A stretch of DNA of 35,799 bases from Gemmatimonadota bacterium (GTDB lineage: Bacteria > Gemmatimonadota > Gemmatimonadetes > Gemmatimonadales > Gemmatimonadaceae): contig PMAE01000045.1 in the NCBI GenBank assembly GCA_003152485.1, positions 1 through 35,799 of the forward strand. Direction: 5' to 3'. The notes under the pieces were generated by a model that worked only from the letters and a program-made list of their open reading frames with translations, was not told the DNA's origin and did no database searches. Of this stretch, positions 7,009 to 17,411 are shown piece after piece; positions within the stretch are counted from its first letter, which is position 1; the number at the start of each line of letters is the position of its first letter. The position numbers and the translations under genes are program-made.

Positions 7009-8829
7009 ATGAAGCTAACACTGATCGATTGGACCATCGTCGCCAGCTACTTCGCCCTGTCCACGGGCATTGGGCTGTATTTCACCCGACGCGGCGGCGC
7101 GAGCCTGAGCGAATATTTCCTCTCCGGGCGCGCGGCGCCCTGGTGGCTCGCCGGCGCATCGATGGTCGCCACCACGTTTGCCGCCGACACGCCGCTACTC
7201 GTGACTGGGTTGGTCGCGACGAAGGGCGTCGCCGGCAACTGGCTGTGGTGGAACTTTGTGATGAGCGGCATGCTCACGGTCTTCTTTTTCGCTCGGTTGT
7301 GGCGCCGCGCCAACGTGATGACCGATGTCGAATTCTCGGAGATTCGTTACAGCGGACGACCGGCCGCGTTCCTTCGCGGCTTCCGCGCGCTGTATCTCGC
7401 CATACCGATCAATCTGATCATCATCGGCTGGGTGACGCGCGCGATGATCAAGATTCTCACGATCTCGCTGGACGTGTCGCCCATCGTCGCGGTCGGCGTC
7501 TGCTTCGTGGCCACGGTCTGCTATTCCGTCGCCGCCGGTCTGTGGGCGGTGTTGTGGACCGATCTCATCCAGTTCGTGATCAAGATGAGCGCGGTGATCG
7601 TCCTCGCGGTCTTCGCGGTACGCGCCGTGGGCGGGATCGACACGATGCGCACGAAGCTCGCGATCCACTTCGGGTCCGAAACCGCCGCGCTCTCGGTGTT
7701 CCCCATATCGATCGGCCCTCACGGGATCGCCGCCTATGCGTGGATGCCGCTCCTCGCGCTCGGGACGTTCCTCTTCGTCCAGTGGTGGGCTGCGTGGTAT
7801 CCGGGCGCTGAGCCCGGCGGCGGGGGATATATCGCGCAACGCATCTTCGCCGCCCGTTCCGAGCGGGACGGTGTGCTGGCCACACTGTTTTTTCAGATCG
7901 CACACTACGCGCTTCGGCCGTGGCCCTGGATCGTCACCGGCCTCGCCACCGTCATCCTCTACCCCCACCTCCAGGACAAGGAATCCGGATACGTCCACGC
8001 GTTCGTGGATCTGTTGCCCACCCCATGGCGTGGGTTCATGATGGCGGGCTTCGCGGCCGCGTACATGTCGACGATCGGAACGCAGCTCAACTGGGGGGCG
8101 TCGTATCTCATCAATGATTTCTACAAGCGCTTTCTCCGCCCGCATGAGACGGAGCACCACTATGTCTCCGTCTCCCGCATCGCGACGGTCCTGCTCTTTC
8201 TCATGTCGATCGTCGTGGCCTGGCAGATCTCGTCGATCGAGCAGGCGTGGAAATTCCTGATCGCTGTGGGCGCCGGCACCGGTCTCGTCTACATGCTCCG
8301 CTGGTACTGGTGGCGCATCAATGCATGGTCGGAGATCAGCGCGATGTTGGTGTCGCTTGGCGTCGCGATCGTCGCCCTGCGAGTCGTGCCCCACCATTTC
8401 GCACCCGGCGACCCGAACGCGGATGCGTCAGTCATGCTCGTCACGGTGGGCCTGACCACCGTCGTCTGGATCACCGTCACCTGGTTGACCCCCGCCGAGC
8501 CCGACGCCGTGCTGGAGTCGTTTTATCGACGGGTGCGGCCAGGAGGCCCGGGCTGGCGCCGGGTGGCCGAGCGGGCAGGATTCGGTGCCGAACCGATCGC
8601 CGTCGGTCGGGGCGCCTGGCTCAATTGGATCGCCGGAGTCGTCGCCGCCTACGCCACGCTGTTCGGGATCGGCAAGCTCATCTTTGGGCCGCTGCACACC
8701 GGATTTCTCCTGCTGACGCTGGCGGCTGTTGCCTTCGCCTGGATTGCCCGGTCGTTTCGTCAGGAGCGTCCACCGGACGCGGACGGGGTACCAGATCCGG
8801 TCGCCCGGACTCCCGTGACCGCCGACTGA
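7009..8829 (+). CDS. Sodium:solute symporter (SSS family)
   Basis: A 606-aa membrane protein with the SSS (SLC5-like) pattern: a first helix at LIDWTIVASYFALSTGIGLY, SLSEYFLSGRAAPWWLAGASMVAT near residue 30, and about 13-14 helices in all. A long loop with FGAEPIAVGRGAWLNW precedes two further C-terminal helices. SSS proteins bring sugars, acids or vitamins into the cell with Na+. It diverges from the NamZ gene with a 27-base gap, so a muropeptide sugar such as N-acetylmuramic acid is a reasonable substrate guess. Sequence alone cannot fix the substrate. Only a short AGGA lies directly before the ATG, so initiation may be weak. Confidence 0.9.
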   Translation: MKLTLIDWTIVASYFALSTGIGLYFTRRGGASLSEYFLSGRAAPWWLAGASMVATTFAADTPLLVTGLVATKGVAGNWLWWNFVMSGMLTVFFFARLWRRANVMTDVEFSEIRYSGRPAAFLRGFRALYLAIPINLIIIGWVTRAMIKILTISLDVSPIVAVGVCFVATVCYSVAAGLWAVLWTDLIQFVIKMSAVIVLAVFAVRAVGGIDTMRTKLAIHFGSETAALSVFPISIGPHGIAAYAWMPLLALGTFLFVQWWAAWYPGAEPGGGGYIAQRIFAARSERDGVLATLFFQIAHYALRPWPWIVTGLATVILYPHLQDKESGYVHAFVDLLPTPWRGFMMAGFAAAYMSTIGTQLNWGASYLINDFYKRFLRPHETEHHYVSVSRIATVLLFLMSIVVAWQISSIEQAWKFLIAVGAGTGLVYMLRWYWWRINAWSEISAMLVSLGVAIVALRVVPHHFAPGDPNADASVMLVTVGLTTVVWITVTWLTPAEPDAVLESFYRRVRPGGPGWRRVAERAGFGAEPIAVGRGAWLNWIAGVVAAYATLFGIGKLIFGPLHTGFLLLTLAAVAFAWIARSFRQERPPDADGVPDPVARTPVTAD

Positions 8830-8872
8830 TGGGCATGGGCAACGGTCCGCCGAAGCTCCCGCTCCTTATTGG

Positions 8873-8903
8873 GTTATCCCTTGAGCGGACCCAAAGGGAT
8901 AAC
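8873..8903. promoter_or_regulatory. Perfect 10-bp inverted repeat before the A-type carrier gene
   Basis: GTTATCCCTT at 8873-8882 is matched by AAGGGATAAC at 8894-8903 with an 11-base spacer. There is no T-run after it, so it is a poor intrinsic terminator. It could be an operator or an mRNA hairpin at the end of the symporter transcript. It lies 75 bases before the start of the next gene. Confidence 0.5.
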
Positions 8904-8926
8904 TGCCATTCCGGGAACCGATTCTG

Positions 8927-8955
8927 TTGATCGGGGCCTAGTTAGGCGATACCTT
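8927..8955 (+). promoter_or_regulatory. Possible sigma-70-type promoter of the A-type carrier gene
   Basis: TTGATC at 8927-8932 and TACCTT at 8950-8955 are 17 bases apart, 24 bases before the ATG at 8979. The match to consensus is only partial (four of six and three of six), so this is a weak call. Confidence 0.25.
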
Positions 8956-8978
8956 GTTTGTATCTCTTAGGAGGATCG

Positions 8979-9368
8979 ATGGCTACATCGCAACACCCAG
9001 CCACGCACGACGAGACCGCGGAGGCGCAGCCCGAGGTCGTGCTGACCGTGACCCCCAACGCGCGGGTCGAAGTCAAACGGTTCATGGAGGCCGAGGGTGT
9101 GTCGCCCGGCGCGGGCGGGTTACGCGTCAGCGTGCAACCCGGCGGCTGTAGCGGCTTCAAGTACGGCCTTCTGATCGAGGACGCGAGCGCCGAGGACGAT
9201 CTGATTGTGGAACAGGGCGAGTTCCGCGTCTTCGTTGACCCGTTTTCGGCCCAATACATTCAGGGCGTGACGATCGATTACGTGTCGTCCATGCAAGGGT
9301 CCGGATTCACGTTCAAGAATCCGACGAGCACCGGCGGCTGCGGATGCGGCAGCTCGTTCTCCGCCTAG
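8979..9368 (+). CDS. A-type iron-sulfur cluster carrier (IscA/ErpA/SufA family)
   Basis: A 129-aa protein. It carries the three conserved cysteines of A-type carriers: Cys57 in PGGCSGFKYG, and Cys121 and Cys123 in GGCGCGSSFSA. These hold an Fe-S cluster or iron and pass it to apo-proteins in the cytoplasm. Residues 1-22 are a charged leader before the fold. The ATG at 8979 is set by a strong ribosome site AGGAGG at 8969-8974; an in-frame TTG earlier lacks one. No other isc or suf gene is near, so it is a stand-alone carrier. It has its own terminator downstream. Which of IscA, ErpA or SufA it matches best cannot be told here. Confidence 0.95.
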   Translation: MATSQHPATHDETAEAQPEVVLTVTPNARVEVKRFMEAEGVSPGAGGLRVSVQPGGCSGFKYGLLIEDASAEDDLIVEQGEFRVFVDPFSAQYIQGVTIDYVSSMQGSGFTFKNPTSTGGCGCGSSFSA

Positions 9369-9407
9369 GCAATCCCTGACGCCCTCTCAGCCCCCCGAGG
9401 GCGGTTG

Positions 9408-9442
9408 AGGCCCGCGATTCGGTTCCGGATCGCGGGCCTTTT
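9408..9442 (+). terminator. Intrinsic terminator after the A-type carrier gene
   Basis: A perfect 11-bp stem (9408-9418 with 9429-9439), a 10-base loop and TTTT at 9439-9442. A smaller GCCCTC/GAGGGC hairpin lies just before it at 9381-9402. Confidence 0.85.
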
Positions 9443-9481
9443 CACGTCTTCCAGTTCCCCCGCCCCGCGCACTCCCCGGTC

Positions 9482-10999
9482 GTGACCCGTTCCATCGCTC
9501 CACTCGATCTCGTGGTGTTGGTCGCGTACCTGGTGGGGACCACGGTGCTCGGCGTCTGGCTCGGCCGGTCGCAACGCGATTCCCGAGATTACTTCGTCGC
9601 GAGCCACGCCATCCCCTGGTGGGCTGTCTTGATCTCCGTCGTGGCCACGGAGACGAGTGCCGTGACGTTCATCAGCATCCCGTCCCTCGCATATCTCGGC
9701 GACTTCACGTTCTTGCAGGTCGCCGCCGGCTACATCGTCGGCCGCATCGTCGTCGCGTTCACGCTGCTCCCACGCTATTTCCAGGGCGACCTGGTGACCG
9801 CGTATGCGCTCCTCGAGCGGCGCTTCGGACTCGCGACGCGTCGGTTTGCCTCGATCGTGTTCATGGTGACTCGCGCGCTGGCTGATTCCGTTCGCGTGTT
9901 CGCCACCGCTATCCCCATCTCCCTGATCCTGGGGTCCGTCGTCGCGCCGACGTACGTGATGCCGCTGGCGATCGTCGTGCTGGGCGTCCTCACGGTGGTG
10001 TACACCTACCACGGCGGGATGCGCGCCGTCATCTGGACCGACGTGCTGCAGACCGGCGTGTATCTGATCGGCGGGGTCGCCGCGGTCGTGCTACTCGGCC
10101 GGTCAGTCGACGGCGGCTGGTCCGCGATCCTGTCCCAGGCCGCTGCCGCGGGCAAGCTGCGGGTCGTTGATCTGTCCCCTCGACTCGACCGGCCATACAC
10201 CCTGTGGGGCGGCGTGATCGGGGGCGCGTTTCTCTCCATGGCGTCGCACGGGGCAGACCAGCTCATCGTCCAGCGACTCCTGGCCGCATCCTCGCTCCGG
10301 GATGCCCGCCGCGCGCTCATCGGCAGCGGCATCGCCGTCATCGCACAGTTCACCATGTTCCTGCTGATCGGCGTCGGGCTGTACGCGTTCTACCACGCTC
10401 GCGTCTTCTCGACGCCCGACGCCATCTTCCCGACGTTCATTTTGGAACGGATGCCGCCCGGCCTGGTTGGTCTGATCCTCGCCGCGATCCTGGCCGCGAC
10501 CATGAGCACACACTCCGGAGCCATCAATTCCCTGGCCGCCTCGACGACGCACGACCTGTATCTGCCCATCACCCGACGGTCGCCGAGCGATCCCGCCGTG
10601 CTGCGCGCGGGGAAACGGTTTACCCTGGCATGGGGCGTCGTGTTGACCGGGGGGGCGCTCCTCTATCGTCAGCAAGGTACGCCCGTCGTAGCGGTGGCCC
10701 TGACCATCGCCTCCTTTACCTACGGCGGACTCCTGGGCGGGTTCTTCCTTGGGCTCTGGTGGCGGCGGGCGGTGCAGCGCGATGCCATTATTGGCATGGC
10801 CGTGGGGATCGCCGCTATGGCGTTCATCGTGTTCGCGAAACAAATCTCGAAGTGGGTCCCGGCCCTCGCGGCCGGACTCGCGCCTGTTGCCACTATCTCT
10901 TTCCCCTGGTACGTCTTGATCGGAACGACTATCACGCTCGCCGTCGGGATCGCGAGCTCGCTGACCCATGCCGTGCCCGCAGTCGAGCCACGCCTATGA
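9482..10999 (+). CDS. Sodium:solute symporter (SSS family), second copy
   Basis: A 505-aa SSS protein with about 13 helices. Typical blocks are LDLVVLVAYLVGTTVLGVWL, SRDYFVASHAIPWWAVLIS, TETSAVTFISIPSLAYLGD and AAILAATMSTHSGAINSLA. It is shorter than the symporter at 7009 and is not a recent duplicate. Its stop overlaps the start of a BadF-type sugar kinase (ATGA), which points to uptake of a sugar that the kinase then phosphorylates. With NamZ nearby, amino sugars are the leading guess. The GTG at 9482 begins directly before the first helix but has no clear Shine-Dalgarno. It lies only 39 bases after a terminator, so it may be leaderless. Confidence 0.9.
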   Translation: MTRSIAPLDLVVLVAYLVGTTVLGVWLGRSQRDSRDYFVASHAIPWWAVLISVVATETSAVTFISIPSLAYLGDFTFLQVAAGYIVGRIVVAFTLLPRYFQGDLVTAYALLERRFGLATRRFASIVFMVTRALADSVRVFATAIPISLILGSVVAPTYVMPLAIVVLGVLTVVYTYHGGMRAVIWTDVLQTGVYLIGGVAAVVLLGRSVDGGWSAILSQAAAAGKLRVVDLSPRLDRPYTLWGGVIGGAFLSMASHGADQLIVQRLLAASSLRDARRALIGSGIAVIAQFTMFLLIGVGLYAFYHARVFSTPDAIFPTFILERMPPGLVGLILAAILAATMSTHSGAINSLAASTTHDLYLPITRRSPSDPAVLRAGKRFTLAWGVVLTGGALLYRQQGTPVVAVALTIASFTYGGLLGGFFLGLWWRRAVQRDAIIGMAVGIAAMAFIVFAKQISKWVPALAAGLAPVATISFPWYVLIGTTITLAVGIASSLTHAVPAVEPRL

Positions 11000-11922
11000 C
11001 CCGAATCGTTGTTGGCGTCGACGGCGGTGGCTCAGGCACCCGAGTCATTGTGACGGACGAACACGGCGTCGAGCTCGCCCGTGCCGACGGTGATCCGAGC
11101 GCGCTCCGCGGGGGCGACGCCGACGCATCAGCCTGCGTCATCGCCGCGGTGGTTGCGGAGGGGCTCCGGACCGCCGGATTGATCGACACCAAGCCGAGTG
11201 TCGTGTGCGTCGGTGTCGCGGGCGCGGGACGCGAGCCCGAACGACAGGCACTCCTACAGGCGCTGGTCGCACTCCGCCTCGGTGATGATGTAGTCGTGCA
11301 CGCCGACGCCACGATCGCACTCGACGACGCCTTTGGCGACGGACCCGGCATCGTGCTGGTCGCCGGCACTGGCTCGGTCGCCTTTGGGCGCGGACCGACA
11401 GGGACGTTCGGACGCTGCGGCGGATGGGGTCCCGTGTGCGGTGACGAGGGCAGCGGCGCGTGGATCGGTCGTCGCGCACTCAGTGTGGTCACCGCCTCCG
11501 CCGACGGCCGTGAGCCTGAGACGGCACTCGTGGGCGCGGTGCTCACGGCGGCGCAAGTCACGACGGCCCACGACCTCATCCCGTGGGCGGCCGCGGTCGG
11601 ACCCGCCGGGCTGGCCGCGCTCGTGCCGGCGGTCCTGCACTGCGCGGAGGCCGGCGATCTACGCGCCAACGCGGTCGTGAGCTTCGCGGCGGAAGAGTTG
11701 GTGCTGCACGTCCGGACACTGGCCCGACGGCTCTTCACCGACGAACGGGCGGCTGCACCCGTGGCCTTCGCGGGCGGTCTCCTCGACCGGCGGTCGTTGC
11801 TCCGCGCGCGCGTCGAGCATCGGCTGAAGTCCGCGGTGCCCGGCGCGGTACTGGATGGCCGTGATGTCGTCCCCGCGCGCGGCGCGGTTCGGGGAGCGCT
11901 CCGGGTGCTCGCAGCCCAATAG
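10996..11922 (+). CDS. BadF/BadG-type sugar kinase, probably N-acetylglucosamine or N-acetylmuramic acid kinase
   Basis: A 308-aa protein of the ASKHA (actin-like ATPase) fold. IVVGVDGGGSGTRVIVTDE at the N-terminus is the phosphate-1 loop. HADATIALDDAF near residue 100 sits where the catalytic Asp is expected. LVAGTGSVAFG is the phosphate-2 region, followed by GGWGPVCGDEGSGAWIGRRA, a block typical of N-acetylglucosamine kinases of this family, and FAGGLL near the C-terminus. The ATG overlaps the symporter stop. It is likely to phosphorylate the sugar on entry. No MurQ etherase or NagA is in the window, so the next step in the pathway must be elsewhere. Confidence 0.85.
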   Translation: MTRIVVGVDGGGSGTRVIVTDEHGVELARADGDPSALRGGDADASACVIAAVVAEGLRTAGLIDTKPSVVCVGVAGAGREPERQALLQALVALRLGDDVVVHADATIALDDAFGDGPGIVLVAGTGSVAFGRGPTGTFGRCGGWGPVCGDEGSGAWIGRRALSVVTASADGREPETALVGAVLTAAQVTTAHDLIPWAAAVGPAGLAALVPAVLHCAEAGDLRANAVVSFAAEELVLHVRTLARRLFTDERAAAPVAFAGGLLDRRSLLRARVEHRLKSAVPGAVLDGRDVVPARGAVRGALRVLAAQ

Positions 11923-11970
11923 CGGTCGGCCACGCGGTTGGCGCTCGCGGCGTGGTGCGCCTCTAGCGTC

Positions 11971-13497
<1,527 letters not shown>

Positions 13498-13510
13498 GGC
13501 TCGATCCCGA

Positions 13511-15688
13511 TTATATGAAGAGCGGCGCCAACACCAGCGTAATGGTGCTCAGGAGCTTCACGAGCACGTGGAGCGACGGGCCCGCCGTGTCCTTGAACGG
13601 GTCCCCGACCGTGTCACCGACCACGCTCGCCTTGTGCGTGTCCGAGCGCTTCCCACCATACACGCCCGTCTCGATGTATTTCTTTGCGTTGTCCCACGCC
13701 CCGCCGCCGGTATTGAAGAAGATCGCCATCAGAATGCCGGCGATCGTCGCCACCATCAGGAACGCGGCGACGGCCTCCGCGCCCAAGCCGAAGGTCTTGA
13801 ACACCAACCCCACGACGATCGGAAACGCCACCACGAGCACGCCCGGCGCGACCATTTCCTTGAGCGCGCCGATCGTCACGATGTCCACACACCGGCCATA
13901 GTCCGGCGAATCCGTGCCCTGCATGATCCCCGGCTTTTCGGCGAACTGGCGCCGGACTTCATTGATGACCGAGTACGCGGCACGTCCCACTGCCTTGATG
14001 GCGAGCGACGAGAACCAGAAGACCAACATGGCGCCCAGCAATCCAGCGACGAACAGCTCCGGCCGCGCGATGTCTACGACGACCCGTTTGCCGGTGTAGT
14101 TGAAGACTTCGTCGAGATACGCGGAGAACAACAGGAACGCCGCCAGCGCGGCCGATCCGATCGCGTACCCCTTGGTCAACGCCTTCGTGGTGTTGCCGAC
14201 CGCGTCCAGCCGGTCGGTGATCGCCCGAACCGACTCCGGCTGCTGCGACATCTCGATGATGCCGCCCGCGTTGTCCGTAATTGGGCCGAAGGTGTCCATG
14301 GCCAGCACGTAGCCCACGGTGCCTAGCATCCCCATGGTCGCGATCGCCGTGCCATACAAGCCCCCGATCGGAACCCCGGCGTCGTTCACCAATCCACTGG
14401 CACGACCTAGATAGTAGCTCCCGACGATCGCGAAGCCGATCGTGAACACCGGGAGCACCGTTGCCTCGAGTCCGACCGCGATGCCCTGGATGATGTTGGT
14501 CGCGGGGCCGGTCTGACTCGCTTCGGCGATCGCCTTCACCGGCCGATACGCGTACTCCGTGTAGTACTGCGTGATGAGCAGGAACGCGACCGACGTCAGG
14601 AGTCCGACGATGCCGCACAGCAGGAAGTGCCACCACGCGTCGGGCGCGGCCTGCAGCGGCGCGCCCAGCAACCACTTGCAGGCGCCCGCGAAGCCCACGA
14701 ACGACAACCCGGCGGTGACATAGAATCCGCGGTTGAGCGCCTGCATCGGATCGGCGTCTTCACGGGTCTTGACGGTCATGACGCCGATGATCGACGCGAT
14801 CAATCCAAACGCCCCCGCCACCAACGGGAAGAGAATTCCCGGAATCCCGAAGTATCGATAGAGCAGCACGCCGAGGATCATCGCGCCGATGTTTTCGGCG
14901 GCCGTGGACTCGAACAGATCCGCACCACGTCCCGCGCAGTCGCCGACGTTGTCGCCCACCAGATCCGCGATCACCGCCGGGTTGCGCGGGTCATCCTCCG
15001 GGATACCAGCTTCGACTTTGCCGACCAGGTCCGCGCCGACATCCGCCGCCTTGGTGTAGATCCCACCACCGAGTTGGGCGAAGAGCGCCACGAACGAGGC
15101 GCCAAATCCGTAACCCACGATCAGAAAGGGGATGTGGGGGGCCCAGTCGGCCGGCGTCATCGTCGCGGGCGTCAGCGCGGTCAACACGGCGAACAACCCG
15201 GCGACACCGAGCAGCGACATCGAGACGACAAACAGTCCGGCCACCGCCCCACCCCGCAATGCCACCTGCAGCGCCCCATTGAGCGACGACATCGCGGCCG
15301 CCGCCGTCCGGATGTTCGCCCGGACCGCGGTCCACATCCCGACGAAGCCGGCGATCCCGGAGCTGAGCGCGCCAAGGAGGAACGAGACCGTCACGTACAA
15401 TGCCAGCATGCGCGGGTTGCTGACCGGGTCGCTCGGATTCGACTTGCGGAGAAATGCGTAGCCAACGTAAATGACCGCGGCCACCACGATCGCGAGCATC
15501 GAGATCGTGCGATATTGGCGCGTCAGAAACGCCTCGGCGCCCTGCTGGATCGCGTCGGAGATGCGCTGCATCTCCACTTTGCCCCGCTGTTGGGATAACA
15601 CCCACCGGGCGAGCCACACGGCGAAGATAAGGGCGAAGACGCTGGCTCCGATGATGATCGTGAGGAGCGTGGACTGCGTAGGTTGCAT
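13511..15688 (-). CDS. hppA: Membrane-bound proton-translocating pyrophosphatase, K+-independent type
   Basis: A 725-aa membrane enzyme with about 16 helices that couples PPi hydrolysis to ion pumping. The PPi-binding blocks are complete: DVGADLVGKVEAGIPEDDPRNP, DLVGDNVGDCAGRGADLFES and, near the C-terminus, GGGAWDNAKKYIE and HKASVVGDTVGDPFKDT. In the site that separates K+-dependent from K+-independent enzymes, GNTTKALTKG has a lysine (about residue 502) where K+-dependent enzymes have alanine. From published family work this predicts a K+-independent H+ pump. It could save energy by using PPi from biosynthesis. The start at 15688 gives a first helix at LLTIIIGASVFALIFAVWLA. It sits between two APC permease genes. 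Confidence 0.96.
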   Translation of the reverse strand: MQPTQSTLLTIIIGASVFALIFAVWLARWVLSQQRGKVEMQRISDAIQQGAEAFLTRQYRTISMLAIVVAAVIYVGYAFLRKSNPSDPVSNPRMLALYVTVSFLLGALSSGIAGFVGMWTAVRANIRTAAAAMSSLNGALQVALRGGAVAGLFVVSMSLLGVAGLFAVLTALTPATMTPADWAPHIPFLIVGYGFGASFVALFAQLGGGIYTKAADVGADLVGKVEAGIPEDDPRNPAVIADLVGDNVGDCAGRGADLFESTAAENIGAMILGVLLYRYFGIPGILFPLVAGAFGLIASIIGVMTVKTREDADPMQALNRGFYVTAGLSFVGFAGACKWLLGAPLQAAPDAWWHFLLCGIVGLLTSVAFLLITQYYTEYAYRPVKAIAEASQTGPATNIIQGIAVGLEATVLPVFTIGFAIVGSYYLGRASGLVNDAGVPIGGLYGTAIATMGMLGTVGYVLAMDTFGPITDNAGGIIEMSQQPESVRAITDRLDAVGNTTKALTKGYAIGSAALAAFLLFSAYLDEVFNYTGKRVVVDIARPELFVAGLLGAMLVFWFSSLAIKAVGRAAYSVINEVRRQFAEKPGIMQGTDSPDYGRCVDIVTIGALKEMVAPGVLVVAFPIVVGLVFKTFGLGAEAVAAFLMVATIAGILMAIFFNTGGGAWDNAKKYIETGVYGGKRSDTHKASVVGDTVGDPFKDTAGPSLHVLVKLLSTITLVLAPLFI

Positions 15689-15721
15689 GAGTAGTTGGAC
15701 TGTCGAAGAAGAGGCGGTGGG

Positions 15722-17245
15722 TCAGCGCGGGTCGGTAGACGCCGCGAGCGGAGTCCGCGGTCCGAATCCGCGCCACAGATAGTAGACCGGAACGCCCAGC
15801 AGCACCAACACGAGCCCCGTCAACGCCTGGGCCCGCGTCTTGTCCGCCAGTAGGAGGCCGACGGCGACGGCCGACGCCAGCACAATGTACAGCGCGGGTA
15901 GGAACGGATATCCGAACGCCCGATACGGACGCTCCGCATCTGGGCGCGTCCGACGAAGGACGAACAGTCCGATGGTCGTCAGCACGTAGAAGATCAGGAC
16001 CGCGAAGACGACGTAGTTCAGGAGCTGGCTGTATGTGCCGGTCAGGCACAATATCGTCGTCCACGTCGCCTGCACGACCAATGCGGCACCCGGCGCTTGT
16101 CGCCGGTTGAGCACTCCCGTGCGCTCGAAGAACAGGTTGTCGTGCGCCATCGCGTAGAGCACACGGGCGCCGCTCAGGATCAGGCCGTTGTTGCACCCAA
16201 AGCACGAGATCAAAATGGCGACCGCCATGATGGCCGCCCCTGCACCGCCGAACACAGTCTCGATGGCGGCCGTGCCCACCCGGTCCTGCGTCGCGTATTG
16301 GATGCCGCGCGCCATCACCGTCGCCCCGTGTGGATCACCCACGAACGGCAGGGTCGAGAGATACGCAACGTTGGTCAGCACGTACAGGAGCGTCACGCCC
16401 CCTGTCCCCAACACGAGCGCGAGCGGCAGATTGCGGCGCGGGTTCTGTACTTCGGCCGCCGCAAAGGTTACGCTATTCCACGCGTCCGCGGAAAACAACG
16501 AGCCCACCAACGCGGCTGCGAACGCGAGGGCGAAGGCCGGCGTCAACACGGTCAGGCCCACGAAATGCCCGGGGGTGAAATTAGCCGCCAGGGCGGCGGG
16601 ATGACGCCCCGCCGTGAAGCCGAACAGGATCAGCAGGATCAACACGGCCGTCTTGACCACGGTCACCGAGGTTTGGACCGCTTTGCCCTCGCGCACGCCG
16701 CGCAAGTTGATCCCGGTGAGCAGCCAGACGCTCGCGATCGCGACCAGGCGCTGGGGCGACAATCCGACGGTAATGTTCCCGCCACTCGCCGTGATGTCGA
16801 ACCGCGGCAACCATGTGAAGACCGCCGGCGTGACCGCCGGAACGAGCACGCTGACGAAATTCGCGAACGCCACCGCCACCGCGGCGATCAATCCGGTTTG
16901 AATGATCAGGAACAGCGTCCACCCGTACAGAAACCCGGGCAGCGCGCCCAAGGACTCGCGCAGAAAGACGTACTGGCCGCCCGCTCGTGGAAACATTGCC
17001 GCCAGCTCGCCGTACGCGAGCGCGCCCAGCACGGTCATGACCGCGGTGACGCTCCACACCACGAGCAACCAGAACGGCGACCCCACCGTGCGGCCAATGT
17101 CGGCCGAGACGATGAATACGCCGGAGCCGATCATGGACCCCGCCACCAGCATGGTGGCGTCGGTCAGTGTGAGTGCGCGAATAAATCCCGTATGGTCGCC
17201 GGCTTCCGCCGCGGCGGCGTCCGATACGGAGGCGACGCTATCCAT
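15722..17245 (-). CDS. APC-family amino-acid permease (LAT/SteT-like)
   Basis: A 507-aa protein with about 12 helices. After a short polar leader, LTDATMLVAGSMIGSGVFIVSADIG carries the GSGVF substrate-site break of helix 1. YGELAAMFPRAGGQYVFLRESLGALPGFLYGW resembles the L-type/serine-threonine exchanger branch (SteT, YkbA). SADAWNSVTFAAAEVQNPRRNLP is the sixth-helix block. It probably exchanges or imports neutral amino acids; the substrate is not predicted. AGAGGTGG just before the ATG at 17245 is a good ribosome site. The gene ends 33 bases before the pyrophosphatase start on the same strand. It differs clearly from the permease at 11971 and belongs to another APC branch. Confidence 0.9.
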   Translation of the reverse strand: MDSVASVSDAAAAEAGDHTGFIRALTLTDATMLVAGSMIGSGVFIVSADIGRTVGSPFWLLVVWSVTAVMTVLGALAYGELAAMFPRAGGQYVFLRESLGALPGFLYGWTLFLIIQTGLIAAVAVAFANFVSVLVPAVTPAVFTWLPRFDITASGGNITVGLSPQRLVAIASVWLLTGINLRGVREGKAVQTSVTVVKTAVLILLILFGFTAGRHPAALAANFTPGHFVGLTVLTPAFALAFAAALVGSLFSADAWNSVTFAAAEVQNPRRNLPLALVLGTGGVTLLYVLTNVAYLSTLPFVGDPHGATVMARGIQYATQDRVGTAAIETVFGGAGAAIMAVAILISCFGCNNGLILSGARVLYAMAHDNLFFERTGVLNRRQAPGAALVVQATWTTILCLTGTYSQLLNYVVFAVLIFYVLTTIGLFVLRRTRPDAERPYRAFGYPFLPALYIVLASAVAVGLLLADKTRAQALTGLVLVLLGVPVYYLWRGFGPRTPLAASTDPR

Positions 17246-17411
17246 TCCACCTCTCTGGCGGTGTCGGGTCGGGGGCGAGCGCCGTAGGGAGCGCGTGCCT
17301 CACAGGCGTGCGTTCGTGGCGTGCGCCGGCGGGCGGGCCCGCCGCGCTAGAGGGCTCCGCCAGAGCACGCCAAAATTACCCGACCAAGGGCCTCTTAGCT
17401 AGGGACTTCCG

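Noticed and set aside
7195-8397. 400-codon minus-strand frame opposite the first SSS symporter
   Set aside because: Asp/Arg/His-rich shadow of a membrane protein gene.
11923-11970. CCACGC/GCGTGG as a terminator between the kinase and permease genes
   Set aside because: The stem is only six base pairs with a long loop and no T-run.
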